Assembly (NCBI RefSeq): GCF_000283155.1
Contig: NW_004454265.1
Coordinates: 4,241,464-4,305,463, forward strand
DNA from: Ceratotherium simum simum
Lineage: Eukaryota > Chordata > Mammalia > Perissodactyla > Rhinocerotidae
DNA: 64,000 nt
Reading direction: 5' to 3'
Below the pieces are notes generated by a model, which was not told the origin of the DNA, ran no database searches, and saw nothing but the letters and a program-made list of their open reading frames with translations. Numbering within the stretch: position 1 is the stretch's first letter; the number at the start of each line of letters is the position of its first letter. A program made the translations under genes and the position numbers. Positions 35,061 through 46,091 of the stretch are shown in pieces.

Positions 35061-35603
35061 ATGTTGAGTGCTGGAGGATTCCAAATAAAACCTGGTGGAG
35101 GTGACATTTGAGTTTGGTCTTTCAATAAACTTGTACACTGTAAAAGAAGAAAGATCTCAAATAAACAACCTAACTTACAACACACAGCACTAGAAAAAGA
35201 AAAAACGAAACCCAAAGTTAGCAGAAGGATGGAAGTCACAAAGACTAGAGCAGAAAAAAATGAAATAGAGAATAGAGAGACAATATGAAAGATCAATAAA
35301 ACTGAGTTGATTTTTTGAAAAAATAAAATTGACAAATGCTTAGAATATCTAAGAAAAAAAGAGAGAAGGCTCAAAGTCAGTCAGAAATGAAAGAGTAGGC
35401 ATTACAACTGATGCTTCAGAAATAAAGAGATTATAAGAGACTATTCTGAACTCTTGTACTCTAACAAATTGGATAATCTAAGACAAAAATGGGTAAATTC
35501 CTACAACCTATCAAGACTAAATCATGAAGAAATAGAAAACTTGAACAGACTAATAACAAATAAGGAGATTGAATCAGTAATCAAAAATCTCCCCAAAAGA
35601 AGG
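35060..35603 (+). mobile_element. L1 ORF2 fragment (endonuclease-RT linker region)
   Basis: AAAGATCAATAAAACTGAGT, TTTTTTGAAAAAATAAAATTG, GAGACTATTCTGAACTCTTG, TAACAAATTGGATAATCTAA, ATCAGTAATCAAAAATCTCCCC match L1 ORF2. Ends abruptly at CCCCAAAAGAAGGAGAGT. Confidence 0.82.
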
Positions 35604-37343
35604 AGAGTAAAGTGAGTGCCTGACTTCATCACAGACCCAGAGCAAGCCTGCCCCAGCACCAGGCTGACTCCTGTGGACCTAGGTGGCTCCTTGTATCCTC
35701 TTGCAAGCCCAGACTCACCATGGAGCATGCCAGCTATAGTGGCCCAAAGCACCATCCTTGGCACCAGGCTCCCAGCAGTCTCCTGGGAACCCAGACCCCC
35801 ACTCAGCCTGGTGCCTGCCGTCTTCAGCAGCCCATGGTGGATCCTCTGACCCCAAGTGGTGTCCTGGTTGGCTCTGGTGAATCCAGACCCTGGCTCACCC
35901 CAGTGCCTGTCTACTCCAGTGGCCCCAGGCAGCACCCAAAGCCACAGGGAGCTTCCATGGCAGAGCTCCCAGTGGGTTTCCACAAACCCAGGACCCCAGG
36001 ACCCCAGCTTACCTAAGCACTTACCAGCTCCAGCAACCCTCAGCAGATTTCATGGCACCAGGCTTCCCATGGGCTACTGAGAACTCAAGCCCATGTTTTG
36101 CCACAGCACCTGCCATGTTTCATCCAGCAGCCCCAGGCAGCTCCCATGGCACCAGGCACCAGCAGGGTCCCATGAATCCAGGCTTCCATCTTGACCCAGC
36201 ACCTGCTGGCTCCTGCAGCCCAAGGCAGCTTCTGTGGCTCCAGGCTCCCAGCAGACTCCCAGGAACCAAGACTTCTGGCCTACCCTGGCACAAGCTGTCT
36301 CTTTTGGCACCAGGCTCTTGGCAGTCTCCTGTGAACCAATGCTCCCAACTCACTCCAGCACCAGCCAACTCCCATAGCACTGGGTGATTCCTGTGGCTCC
36401 AGGCTCTTAATCAGCACCTGCAAACACAGGCTTCAGTGGAGGTACTCCTGAACTCAGGGTCCCACCTGTGCCCAGGACTAGACAGAATACCTTGGACCCA
36501 AGCTTTCCACTCACTGGAGCACCAGGCTGCCCAAGGGCTCCAGCAGCAAGCTTGACCCTGGACACCACCAGATGGCCATACAGAATCCCTGGATGGGCTG
36601 ACTGTGAAGGGTTTTGTTTGCTAAAGCCAGTGTATAGCCCGGAAGAGGTGGCTACTTCCTCAAATTTGCAGACACCAATGCAAGGCCACAAAGATCATGA
36701 ATAATCAAAGACACATAACACCAGCAAAGGAAAATTATAAATCTCCAATGTCTGACCAAGAAATGGGGATATAGGAACCATCTGATGAGGACTTCAGAAT
36801 AATCCTCTTAAAGAAATTCAGTAAACTACAAGGAAACACAGACAGATTACTAAATGAAATTAGGAAAACACTGCATGAACAAATGAGAAGTTCAACATAG
36901 AAATAGAAATCATTAAGGAAAAACAAACAGCAATTCTAGAGTTGAAGAACACAATCACTGAAGAATTCAATAGAGAGTTTCAAAATCAGATTTGATGAAG
37001 TAGAAGAAATAATTAGTGAAGTAGAAGACATGTCATGTGAAATCATCCAGTCAAAGGAGCAAAAAGAAAAAAAGAATGAATAGGCGTGAAGAAAGCCAAT
37101 ATGAATTATGGGATAGCATGAAAAGAAATAGATATGCATTATTGGAGTGCTAGAAGGAGAAGAGAGAGAGAAAGGGAAAGAAAGTTTATTTTAAAAAAAT
37201 ATTGGCTGACAACTTCCCAAATCTGGGGAGAGATTTAGACATCCAAGTTCATGATGCTAATATGTCACCCCAACATTTCAAACTAAAATGATCTTCTTCA
37301 AGACACATTATAATAAGACTATCTAAACTCAAAAAAGAGATCA
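35604..37343 (+). mobile_element. L1 5' UTR (GC-rich imperfect repeats) and ORF1 remnant
   Basis: 35,604-36,600 is C-rich with repeated units such as CCAGGCTCCCAGCAG and CCAGCACCTGCTGGCTCC, the older L1 5' UTR type. From 36,640 (GAAGAGGTGGCTACTTCCTC; AAGGCCACAAAGATCATGAA) it runs into ORF1 (AACACAGACAGATTACTAAA; AATCATCCAGTCAAAGGAGC; GGCTGACAACTTCCCAAATC). The long proline-rich ORFs on both strands here are products of composition. Confidence 0.8.
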
Positions 37344-38560
37344 TACAACATGATCAAGTTCAACATATGCAAATCAATAAATGTGATACACCACATTAAT
37401 AGAATGAAAGATAAAAAATCATAAAATTATCTCAATAGAGATGCAAAAAAAGCATTTGACAAAATTCAACACCCCTTCATGATAAAAACTCTCAATAAAT
37501 TGATTATAAAAGTAACATAACATAATAAAAGGTTTACATGACAAATGCACAGCTAACATCATATCGAATGGTGAAAGATTGAAAACTTTCTTGCAAAGAT
37601 CAAGAACAAGACAAGGGTGCCCACTCTCAACACTACTCTTCAACACAGTAAAGGAAGTCTTAATCAGAGAAATTCGGCAAGAATAAGAAATAAAATGCGT
37701 CCAAACTGGAAATGAAGAAATAAAATTGTCTCTGTTTGCAGATGATATGATCTTATATAGAGAAAACCCTAAAGACTTCCCCCCCAAAACTGTTAGATCT
37801 AATAAACAAATTCAGTAAAATTGTAGGATACAAAACCAACATACAGAAATCAGTTGCATTTCTGTACACTAACAATGAACTATCTGAAGAAGATACAAAG
37901 AAAACAATCCTATTTACAATAGCATCAAAAACAATAAAATACTTATGAATAAATTTAACCAAGAAGGGGAAAGATCTGCACACTGAAAACTATAAGACAT
38001 TGATGAAAGAAATTGAAGAAGACACAAAGAAATGGAAAGCTATCCCATGTTCATGAATCAGAAGAATTAATATTGTTAAAATGTCCATGCTACCCAATGC
38101 CATCCCAAGATTCAGTGCAATTCCTATTAAAATTCCCATGGCATTTTTCACAGAAATAGGACAAACAATCCTAATATTCATATGGATCCATGAAAGACAC
38201 CAAATAACCAAAACAACCCTGAGAAAGAAAAACAAAGCTGGAGGCATCACAATTCCTGATTTCAAACTTTATTACAAAGATATAGTAGTAAAAATAGTAT
38301 TGTACAGGCATAAAAATAGACAACACATAGACCAATAGAACAGAATGAAGATCGCAGAAATAAAATCACACGTATACATTTAGCTAATATTTGACAAGTA
38401 AACTAAGAAGACTCAATGGGAAAAGGATAGTTTCTGCAATTAGTGTTGGGAAAACTGGATAACTACATGCTGAAAAATGAAATTGGACCCCTATTTTATA
38501 CTACCATAAAAATTATCTCGAATTAAAGACTTCACGTCCCAGAAATATATAGCCCTCACT
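37344..38560 (+). mobile_element. L1 ORF2 fragment (reverse transcriptase onward)
   Basis: Encodes, in broken frames, the RT region including the active-site context FADDMILY (37,735-37,758) and sequences downstream to GACTTCACGTCCCAGAAAT. Several stops. Confidence 0.85.
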
Positions 38561-39290
38561 ACAGGTATTGATTGTTACATTTTTGTTTATATGATACAGA
38601 TACTGTTTCATTTAATTAATTAATTTATTAAAGACAATTTCATAGTCTTAAAACATATAAAAATATACAGTTAAAAAGCACACTATACTTGTGTGTGTTT
38701 CTCTTATTTTTTTCTAGCTTATTAAGTTTTAGAGATATTTTTCAGGTAGTTAAATACACATTTGTCTTTCATTTTTAATTTCCACATAATAATCCATATA
38801 ACAAATGACTGTAATTTATTCAAGTGTTCTCAGCTGATGGGTACATAGAATGTTTCCTCTACTGTTGCTAATAAAAACCATTTAATAATATTTAAATATT
38901 TATTTGTTGATATGTACTATTTTTTGCCATTAGAATTACCTAAGTATGTAATAAAATCAGTGTTACTAACAAAGTAATTTTTACATTTGATATGTACAGG
39001 GGGATTGCTGTGCAAATTGTGTTTTACAATTTTACTTTCAAACCAATATTGTATGAAAGTGCCTGCGATCCTGCAACCTTGTAAGTGCTTCTAGCCCTCA
39101 GTGCCCGGCCAGCAGCCTCAGTAGGAGTGAGGATGAAGGTGACGACACTGAGAGAAAAGTTAGACTTGTCTCTTCCTTGAAAGTTTTCTGGCCTCTAATT
39201 GCTTGTCTTCCACTGATTAGGACTTTGCCCTTGAACACTAGTAACCCAGGTGTGCTTCAGTGTGTGAATGATGGTACCTCCTTATCAGGG
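38560..39290. other. Intergenic, nothing assignable
   Basis: AT-rich to about 39,050, then ordinary sequence. Possibly old LINE-derived, not supportable. Confidence 0.4.
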
Positions 39291-40075
39291 ATACCACTCA
39301 GCAATAAAAAAGGAAGTAATTATTGATACATTGAACAACATAAAGTAATCTCAAGAGTTACCCTGAGTGAATAGTTAATACCAAAATGTTACATACAGTA
39401 CGATTCTATTTATATGACATTCTTAAAATGCAAAATTATAGAAATAGAAAACATATAACAAGTTAGTGGTCATCAGGAGTTATGGTGGGAGTGGAACCTG
39501 GAGGGAAGTGCTAGTGGCTATAGAAGGACGATATGAGGATGCTTGTGATGATGGAAATGTCGTGCATCTTCATTCTGTCAAGGTCAATATCATGGTTGTT
39601 TGTTGTACCATGGTTTTGCACTGGGGGAAACTGGTAAAGTGCACATGGGCTCTCTTTGTATTATTTCATACAACAGCATGTGAATCTGCAATTATTTCAG
39701 CATAAAAAATTTTAACTTAAAATATATGATTATATGTATTATCTATTTAAACATTAGCAAATATATCTAGTAAGACATAAAAATGGTAAGATATCAAGAC
39801 AATGTGAGATCATGCCAGGAATGAAAGGCTGAGTTAATATTTTAAAAATAGAAGTAATTTGCCATATTACTTTTATGAAGGAAAACCAAACAGTATGAGT
39901 CTCTCAATAGATGCAGAAAAAGAATAAGGAAAAAATCAACATCTAATAATCTTATAATAAGTACACTGAGAACAGAAGAGAATGTCTCTATTGTGGTAAA
40001 GGGCATCTACAAAAACACTTACAGTTAACACCCCACTATTTAAAAAAATGAATGCTTTCCCCCTAAGATCTGCAG
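39290..40075 (+). mobile_element. Ancient L1 fragments (3' end, then ORF2 piece)
   Basis: 39,290-39,715 is an L1M 3' end (ATACCACTCAGCAATAAAAA; GTGGTCATCAGGAGTTATGG; CAATTATTTCAGCATAAAAA). 39,860-40,075 resembles ORF2 (TCTCAATAGATGCAGAAAAA; AAACACTTACAGTTAACACC). Confidence 0.65.
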
Positions 40076-40119
40076 GTTGACAGAGATGTCCCATTTCTCT
40101 CCACATTATGGGGGATTCT

Positions 40120-40515
40120 TGGGCTGTGACCCAACAGGGAGAAGGTGACCAATAAGAGGGATGCGTGCAGTGACCTGGGCTGGGAAAGGGAGAGGAGGCA
40201 GCCAGTCAGAGGCGCTGCTGGAGTGCTAGGTTGGCTGCGGGGCCAGACTTGTTCTGAGATTAGACACGGCCAGTCACAATCCTCCCTGGCACTTGGGGGC
40301 GGGAGGAAGATGGATCACTTGGGACCCCTGTGCCTTGGTTGAGGGAGTAAGGGACGTGGCTGCACGTGGGAGGTCCCCAGCTTCCCCGCCCTCCTCGGTA
40401 CCAGGACGTTCCCTGAATCAAGAGCGCTGTTGCCTCCCCCTGGTAGTGCCCGCCACTTGGGATCCTGCCCCAGGGTGCCTGTGTGGATCCTGTCACTTGG
40501 ACGATGCAATTCCCC
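40120..40515. other. GC-rich patch of unknown origin
   Basis: Clear jump in GC and CpG between two L1 blocks of opposite orientation; contains GACCAATAAGAG and a GC box (TTGGGGGCGGGAGG). ORFs on both strands are 64-78 codons without recognisable domains. Could be an L1 5' UTR, an LTR or a relic promoter. Confidence 0.45.
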
Positions 40516-40539
40516 GCTTCAGTTGAGTTACAGTTTCCG

Positions 40540-42150
40540 AAATATGTATTGGCAGCGGCACTTTTCTATTTCTTTATACTCTCTGCTGACTTTTTTGTTG
40601 GATCTTTTGTGTTTGCTTATTGATTTGAAGAATTTTTTAGATAGTCTATAAATTAACCCCTTATTGGTTCGTATCTATTGTAGATATTTCCTCCTATTCT
40701 GCCCTTAGTGTTTTATTTTCTTGTTGTAGATATTTCCTCCTATTTTAGCCCTTGTATTTTAATTTTATTTTTTATTTTTAGGTTGTTGACATATATTAAT
40801 AAATTAATTTTATATATCAAGCTTGTATCTAGCAACCTTACTAAGATTCACTTTTAGTTGTAATAACTGGTAGATTTTGGTGAATTTCCCATTCACGCAA
40901 TAGTGCCATCCATGTATACTGGCAGTTTTATTTCTTCCTTGTTGATCCTTATGCCTTATATTTTTTTCAATTGTGTTAATGCCCTGACTCCCCTTCCAGT
41001 GCCATGTTAAACAGAATTAGTGATAGCAGGCTTCTGTGTCTGGTTTTCATCCCAGGGGAAAAAACTTTCAATAATTCTGTATTAAGTATGATGTTTGCTA
41101 TAGATTCATTTTAAACAAACTTAATCAGATTAAAGAAGTTGCCTACTTTTATGATTTTGCTAAGAGTTTTTTCTACATGAATAGATATTGAATTTTATTA
41201 AATTATTTTTTACCTTAATTCTAGATGATCATATGATTTTCTCTTTTATTTTTCTGCTAATGGGTGATTTACGTGATTTACTTTAGAGTGCTAAATCAGC
41301 CTTGTATTTTTTAGCGTATCCCACCTAGTACTGATGTGTTATGTTTTCATGTATAACTGAGTTCATATGATATTTTACTTAGCATATGTATATCTGTGTT
41401 TATGAAAGAGATAGTCTATAACTTTATTTTCTTCTAATGATCTGGTCAAATTGTGCCATCAACTTTATCCTGGCCTCATAAATTGAAAATATTTCCTCTT
41501 TTCCTCCTTTTTGGGAGAATTTGGGAAATTTAGGTGATTTTTCTTTTCCTCCTTATGTTTGGAACCTTTCAGTAGTCTGGATCATGAATTTTCCTTCGCA
41601 AGGTTTTTGTTGCTGTTGATGATTTGTTGTTTGATTTGATTTTTTAATAATTGATCCACTTTAATAGATATAGAATTTTTCCTATTTTATGTTCATGTAT
41701 GTGTGTGTCAGTTTTGATAAGTTGTTTTTAAAAATGTGGTCCATTTTGATCTGTGCTGTAAAATTTTTATCCTAAGTATTTCGTAAAATTCGCTTAGTAT
41801 GTTGTTAATGTCTGTGGGTCCTGTAGAGGATGCCCATGTTTTGATTCCTGATATTGGCAATTTGATTTTTTCTCTTTTTCTTTTCTTTTTTATATCTGTT
41901 TTGCTAGGGGTTTATTAATTTTATTAATATCAACAAAACACAACTTTTAGCCTTGTTGATTTGCTTCTGTTGTATTTTTCTTTGTCATTGATTTCTGCTC
42001 TTATATTTACTGTTGCCTCACTTGTATACTCTTCCATTTTGATAGTTCTTTTTTTACTTCTTGGCAGGGAAGCTGAGATTAATGATATCAGTCTTTCTTC
42101 TATTCTAATTTACTTATTGAAAGCTATAAATTTCCCTCTAAGCACTGATT
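40540..42150 (-). mobile_element. L1 ORF2 remnant
   Basis: On the + strand it reads as reversed L1 ORF2 (TTGATTTGAAGAATTTTTTAG; AGTGATAGCAGGCTTCTGTG; TTTGGTGAATTTCCCATTC; TTGTTGATTTGCTTCTGTTG). Heavily mutated. Confidence 0.78.
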
Positions 42151-42174
42151 TAGCTGGCATCCCATGTCTACACA

Positions 42175-42530
42175 AGTGTGTTTCCAAACCCTGTGCCTGC
42201 AGTCCAAGTCTGCCTCCAGTGCCTCCATCACATGTGCCTGCAACCCATATTGGTCTCCAGTGTCACCGCCTTGTATCACAACAGTCCATGTATCCCCCTG
42301 TGTATTTCCATCCCTTGTGTCTATGGCTCATGTCTGTTGTCAAGTTTTTCTAATCTCTCTGCCTATAGTCCTTGCCAGCTCTCAAAAGTCTCCATTCAGT
42401 GTGCCTGCATCTTACGCCAGCCCATTTGAGTCTCCATCCCCTGTACCTACAACCTATGTCAGGTAACTTTTTTCACCATCTCCTGTGCCCATGGCCTATT
42501 CCAGGTCCTGTGTATCTCCTGTAAGGAGCT
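42175..42530. repeat. Degenerate minisatellite, unit ~35-50 bp
   Basis: About eight imperfect units start with TGTGCCTGCA-like text (TGTGCCTGCAGTCCAAG; TGTGCCTGCAACCCATA; TGTGCCTGCATCTTACG; TGTACCTACAACCTATG; TGTGCCCATGGCCTATT) and end with TCTCCA/TCTCC. Confidence 0.6.
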
Positions 42531-42534
42531 CAGC

Positions 42535-43280
42535 TGAGCGAGGAGTGAGAGAGCTGAGCTGCCAGGCATAGCCGATTAAAGAAACAAGTCAAAAATGAAA
42601 GCCTTTAATCAAGTACTGCAATGCTATAGGCAAGAAGCTAAACCAGAAAAAGTGCAAACTCTCCCCTGTTCCATTTATGCCTATAGAGTGGTGCACAGTT
42701 GAGGGCGAGGAGGATCAACACAGACATGGGGGTTGTCTAAGTGTCGAGAAAGCCCCTTAACAAAGACTTTGGCAGTTTTATGGACTCTTGTGACTCAGGA
42801 AACCCAAAAGTCAATAGCTGAGGAAGACTGACGTAAAGCTCCAAGTAGGTGGGCAGATGGCAGGTCATTACATATAGCATCAGCTGCCACAGACCCTCTA
42901 AAACCCAGCATGTGTAGAAGTGACAGAGGTGACCAGTGGGGCAGAGGGTTCTCCCACAAAAAGAGGTAAATCCCAGGGTAAATGGAGATTTGGATCTGAG
43001 GGGAACTAGGGGATAACACAGACTCAGACAGTGGGTTTGAACATGAAAATTTGTTTCCATAACTCAGTTGTCCTTTCCCATTCAAGGCTGGCCTGGGTTG
43101 CGAACTCCTTGCCAGCGAGCTTGGCTCATTCAGAGACCCTGAAGAGCAACCTCACTTCCTATTTAGGGTCATGCCCAGCCTGGTGTTTGTCCAGTTCTTG
43201 AAATCTGTTTAATTACTCTCATGCTTAGACCTTCTAATCATTCCTCCTATTGTTTCTCTCCCACAAGGACTGTGGTCAGA
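42535..43280. other. Possible LTR-like sequence, unassigned
   Basis: CAAGTCAAAAATGAAAGCCTTTAATC may be a reversed U3/R region, but I find no paired copy and no defined TG/CA ends. The 107-codon and 96-codon minus ORFs lack recognisable domains. Confidence 0.3.
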
Positions 43281-43424
43281 ATCATATTATCTTAAATATC
43301 CTGGAACATAATGGGTCATGTGTCTATTTCCCTCCTCAAAATCCATAGCAAACTCCCATAATCTGTCTTTATATTCACCTTTGAAAGCTGCCTGTGATTT
43401 CTGCTGACTCACTGACCACCATCC

Positions 43425-45580
43425 TCGTCCACCCACATGTGAAGTGCAAGGACTGTGGGGCATTTGGGCACACAGCAAGAAGCATGATGTGCACCATGAA
43501 TTGCTGGGATGAGCTATAGTGCCCCAGTCCCTGGAATCAAATAAGGAGAAGGAGAACCTGGAAATAAGGAAACCCCAATGTCCAGGCCCCTTTAACAAGA
43601 CCAAAAGAAAGAGGGAACAAAGACAAAGGTGAGTAGTATGGAAGAGTGTAACCAACCCATGAACACTGAAATCTAATGGGAGAGTGTGTCTAATGGGAGA
43701 GTATGCACAGCCATCTCCAGGCAAGGACAGAGAATGTGGAGAGAAATAGACAAGAGTTCTATATCCTCCAGGGCCAACACTCAGGAGCTCATTCTGCTCC
43801 CAAAGAATCACTAAGGGGGAGGGTCCAGGGCACATCTTAGAACTTTGCATATGGCAGGCAGAAAAGCAAATGAGTCTAAATGAAAGTAGCTAATGGAAAC
43901 CCTGCTGGGCTGCCTGGAGTTGAGGGAAGGATCTGAGATGGGATCTAAGACAAGGCAGTCCTGCCAAAGTTCACAGGGTATCAATATACCCTCGCTCAAA
44001 AACACTGCATTGGACTGGACCCCAGAAAATTTTATCCCAGTGAGGAAATTAGAGCATGTCCACTTAACAAGGTTTGTTCTGCAGGAACAAACAAGCAGTG
44101 GAGGAAGGCTCTACTCCAGGAACTTTCCAGGAGATCCCAAGGGAGGCAGTAGCAAAACTGGAAGGAACTGACAGAATATTGCAACTATCTGAGGGTGAGT
44201 CTCCCCTGATTCCCTGCTCTATATCTCTTCTGGGAACTCTGATATGCTTCACTCCCATGATCCTTCTTTTTTTTTTTTGTGAGGAAGATCAGCCCTGAGC
44301 TAACATCCATGCTAATCCTCCTCTTTTTGCCAAGGAAGACCGGCTCTGAGCTAACATCTATTGCCAATCCTCCTCCTTTTTTTCTTCCCCCAAAGCCCCA
44401 GTAGATAGTTGTATGTCATAGTTGCACATCTTCTAGTTGTTGTATGTGGGATGCGGCCTCAGCATGGCCGGAGAAGCGGTGTATCGGTGCACGCCCGGGA
44501 TCCGAACCCGGGCCGCCAGTAGCGGAGCGCGTGCACTTAACCGCTAAGCCATGGGGCTGGCCCTCCCATGCTCCTTCTGTGTGAAGACTTTTTTAAAAGT
44601 CCACTCTAGCCAATGGGATTCCACTTTATTTGTGTAATTTTCAGAATCCATTTTTTTGTTTCTTACAACTACTTGCACATCTTCCAGTAACATGCTGGTA
44701 GGGCATGTGGAAGTGATTTTAGTAGACCAAGAGGCAGAATTCTATATGCAAGAACATGCATCTTTTAAATTGTGATTAGTACTGTCGAATCACTCATCAA
44801 AACTCATTTGCCAGCAAAGTGCCTTAAATTCAGCAGTAGTTATGTTTACTCTGTAGAAAAATGTATGAAAGAGCTTGTTTCCACTTAATTAACAAGAGCA
44901 AATATTAAGAAACTTTATATTTTCCACTCTGATGTAAAAAAATGCATGAAGTTGATATTGTAATTTATTTTCCCCTGATCACTAGTGAGGTTGAGTACCT
45001 CATGATATTGAAAATGATTGTTTATATTTCTTTTACTGATATATTAAATTTTAGATGTTCCATGACTTTTTATTGATTGATTTTCATTTTCCACTTGAGA
45101 GCAAGAGAATCCTAATATATATTAAATGTGTGATATCCTCTCCCACATCATGCAGCCGCAGGCAGAGTTTGTTCACACAACCAAGAAGGAATCTGTCCTA
45201 CACCTTGTTCTCACATGCCAGGCACTTGTAAAGAAACCTGACAAGAGATCCATCTACTCATCAAAAGACTCAGTCCCTTCCATATCTCTCAGTAAAGCAC
45301 TCACAGTCCTAATGTGGGAGCTGTCTGGAATTTCCAACCTCTCCCAAGTACAATAGGGCCTGGATCTCACATGGCCAGAAAGACACGTGCCTAGGGGCCA
45401 AGGATTGACCTCCTGTCTCCATAAAACAGACCTCACCTGAATACCATCCAGGCCTGCACCATGGCCCATCCTCCACCATCCAGCCATGTTCAAAGTCAGC
45501 CCCTCAGAATGGTCTTCACAAGATGGGACAATGGATGGTGGAGCTCCAGGCTCAGAAAACATGATGGGGAATATTCTCTT
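43425..45580 (+). pseudogene. FAM90A-family pseudogene, unprocessed (introns retained)
   Basis: Three separated blocks match FAM90A proteins in order. Block A (about 43,425-43,628) encodes the CX2CX4HX4-5C zinc knuckle CKDCGAFGHTARSMMC, then a Lys/Glu-rich stretch reached only after a frameshift near 43,515; it ends at a GTGAGT donor (43,629). Block B (44,085-44,194) follows a TTTGTTCTGCAG acceptor, reads RKALLQ...Stop...WKELTEYCNYLR-like text with an in-frame TAG, and ends at another GTGAGT donor (44,195). Block C (about 45,440-45,560) encodes QACTMAHPPPSS and QPLRMVFTRWDNGWWSSRL, the conserved C-terminal FAM90A segment. The retained splice sites argue against retroposition. An ERE sits in the intron after block B. 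The family's function is unknown; human FAM90A is a primate-expanded, duplication-prone family. Frameshift and stop make this copy a pseudogene. The amino end was not found upstream of block A. Confidence 0.8.
44268..44562 (-). mobile_element. Composite ERE SINE inside the FAM90A-like pseudogene
   Basis: GTGAGGAAGATCAGCCCTGA, second module, TTTTTTTCTTCCCCCAAAGC, CAGTAGATAG, reversed head GGGGCTGGCC. Target-site duplication CTCCCATGATCCTTCT (44,252-44,267) and CTCCCATGCTCCTTCT (44,563-44,578), one mismatch. Confidence 0.94.
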
Positions 45581-45614
45581 GTGTTGTACATTTTGATTAC
45601 TAAACATCATTATA

Positions 45615-45850
45615 GGGGCCAGCCCCGTGGCATAGCAGTTAAGTGCGCACGCTCCACTGCTGGCGGCCCAGGTTCGGATCCTGGGCGCTCACTGACGCAC
45701 CACTTGTCAGGCCATGCTGTGGCAGCATCCCACATAAAGTGGAAGAAGATGGGCACGGATGTTAGCCCAGGTCAATCTTCCTCAGCAAACAGAGGAGGAT
45801 TGGCATGGATGTTAGCTCAGGGCTGATCTTCCTCACAAAAAACAAAAAAA
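45615..45850 (+). mobile_element. ERE SINE
   Basis: Head GGGGCCAGCCCCGTGGCATA, B-box-like AGGTTCGGATCCTGGG, body and A-rich tail. Flanked by ATCATTATA (45,606-45,614) and ATCATTGTA (45,851-45,859). Confidence 0.94.
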
Positions 45851-45865
45851 ATCATTGTAAAGTTC

Positions 45866-46091
45866 TTTTTTTTTTTTTTTTTAAAGATTTTATTTATTTA
45901 TTTATTTATTTTTCCCCCAAAGCCCCAGTAGATAGTTGTATGTCATAGCTGCACATCCTTCTAGTTGCTGTATGTGGGACGCGGCCTCAGCATGGCCGGA
46001 GAAGCGGTGCGTCGGTGCACACCCAGGATCCGAACCCGGGCCACCAGCAGCGGAGCGCATGCACTTAACCACTAAGCCACGGGGCCGGCCC
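45866..46091 (-). mobile_element. ERE SINE, back to back with the preceding one
   Basis: Oligo(T), AAAGATTTTATTTATTTATT, CCCCAAAGCCCCAGTAGATA, GATCCGAACCCGGGCC, head GGGGCCGGCCC. Only about 15 bp separate it from the + strand ERE. Confidence 0.94.

Noticed and set aside
35522..36704. Overlapping proline/glycine-rich ORFs on both strands
   Set aside because: They lie in the C-rich imperfect repeats of an L1 5' UTR; open frames result from composition and low stop-codon frequency.
43670..43705. Short direct duplication CTAATGGGAGAGT
   Set aside because: Two copies 15-20 bp apart within a pseudogene intron; most likely a small slippage event.
43287..43850. 187-codon ORF on the minus strand
   Set aside because: It is antisense to the FAM90A-like zinc-knuckle block and has no recognisable domain.
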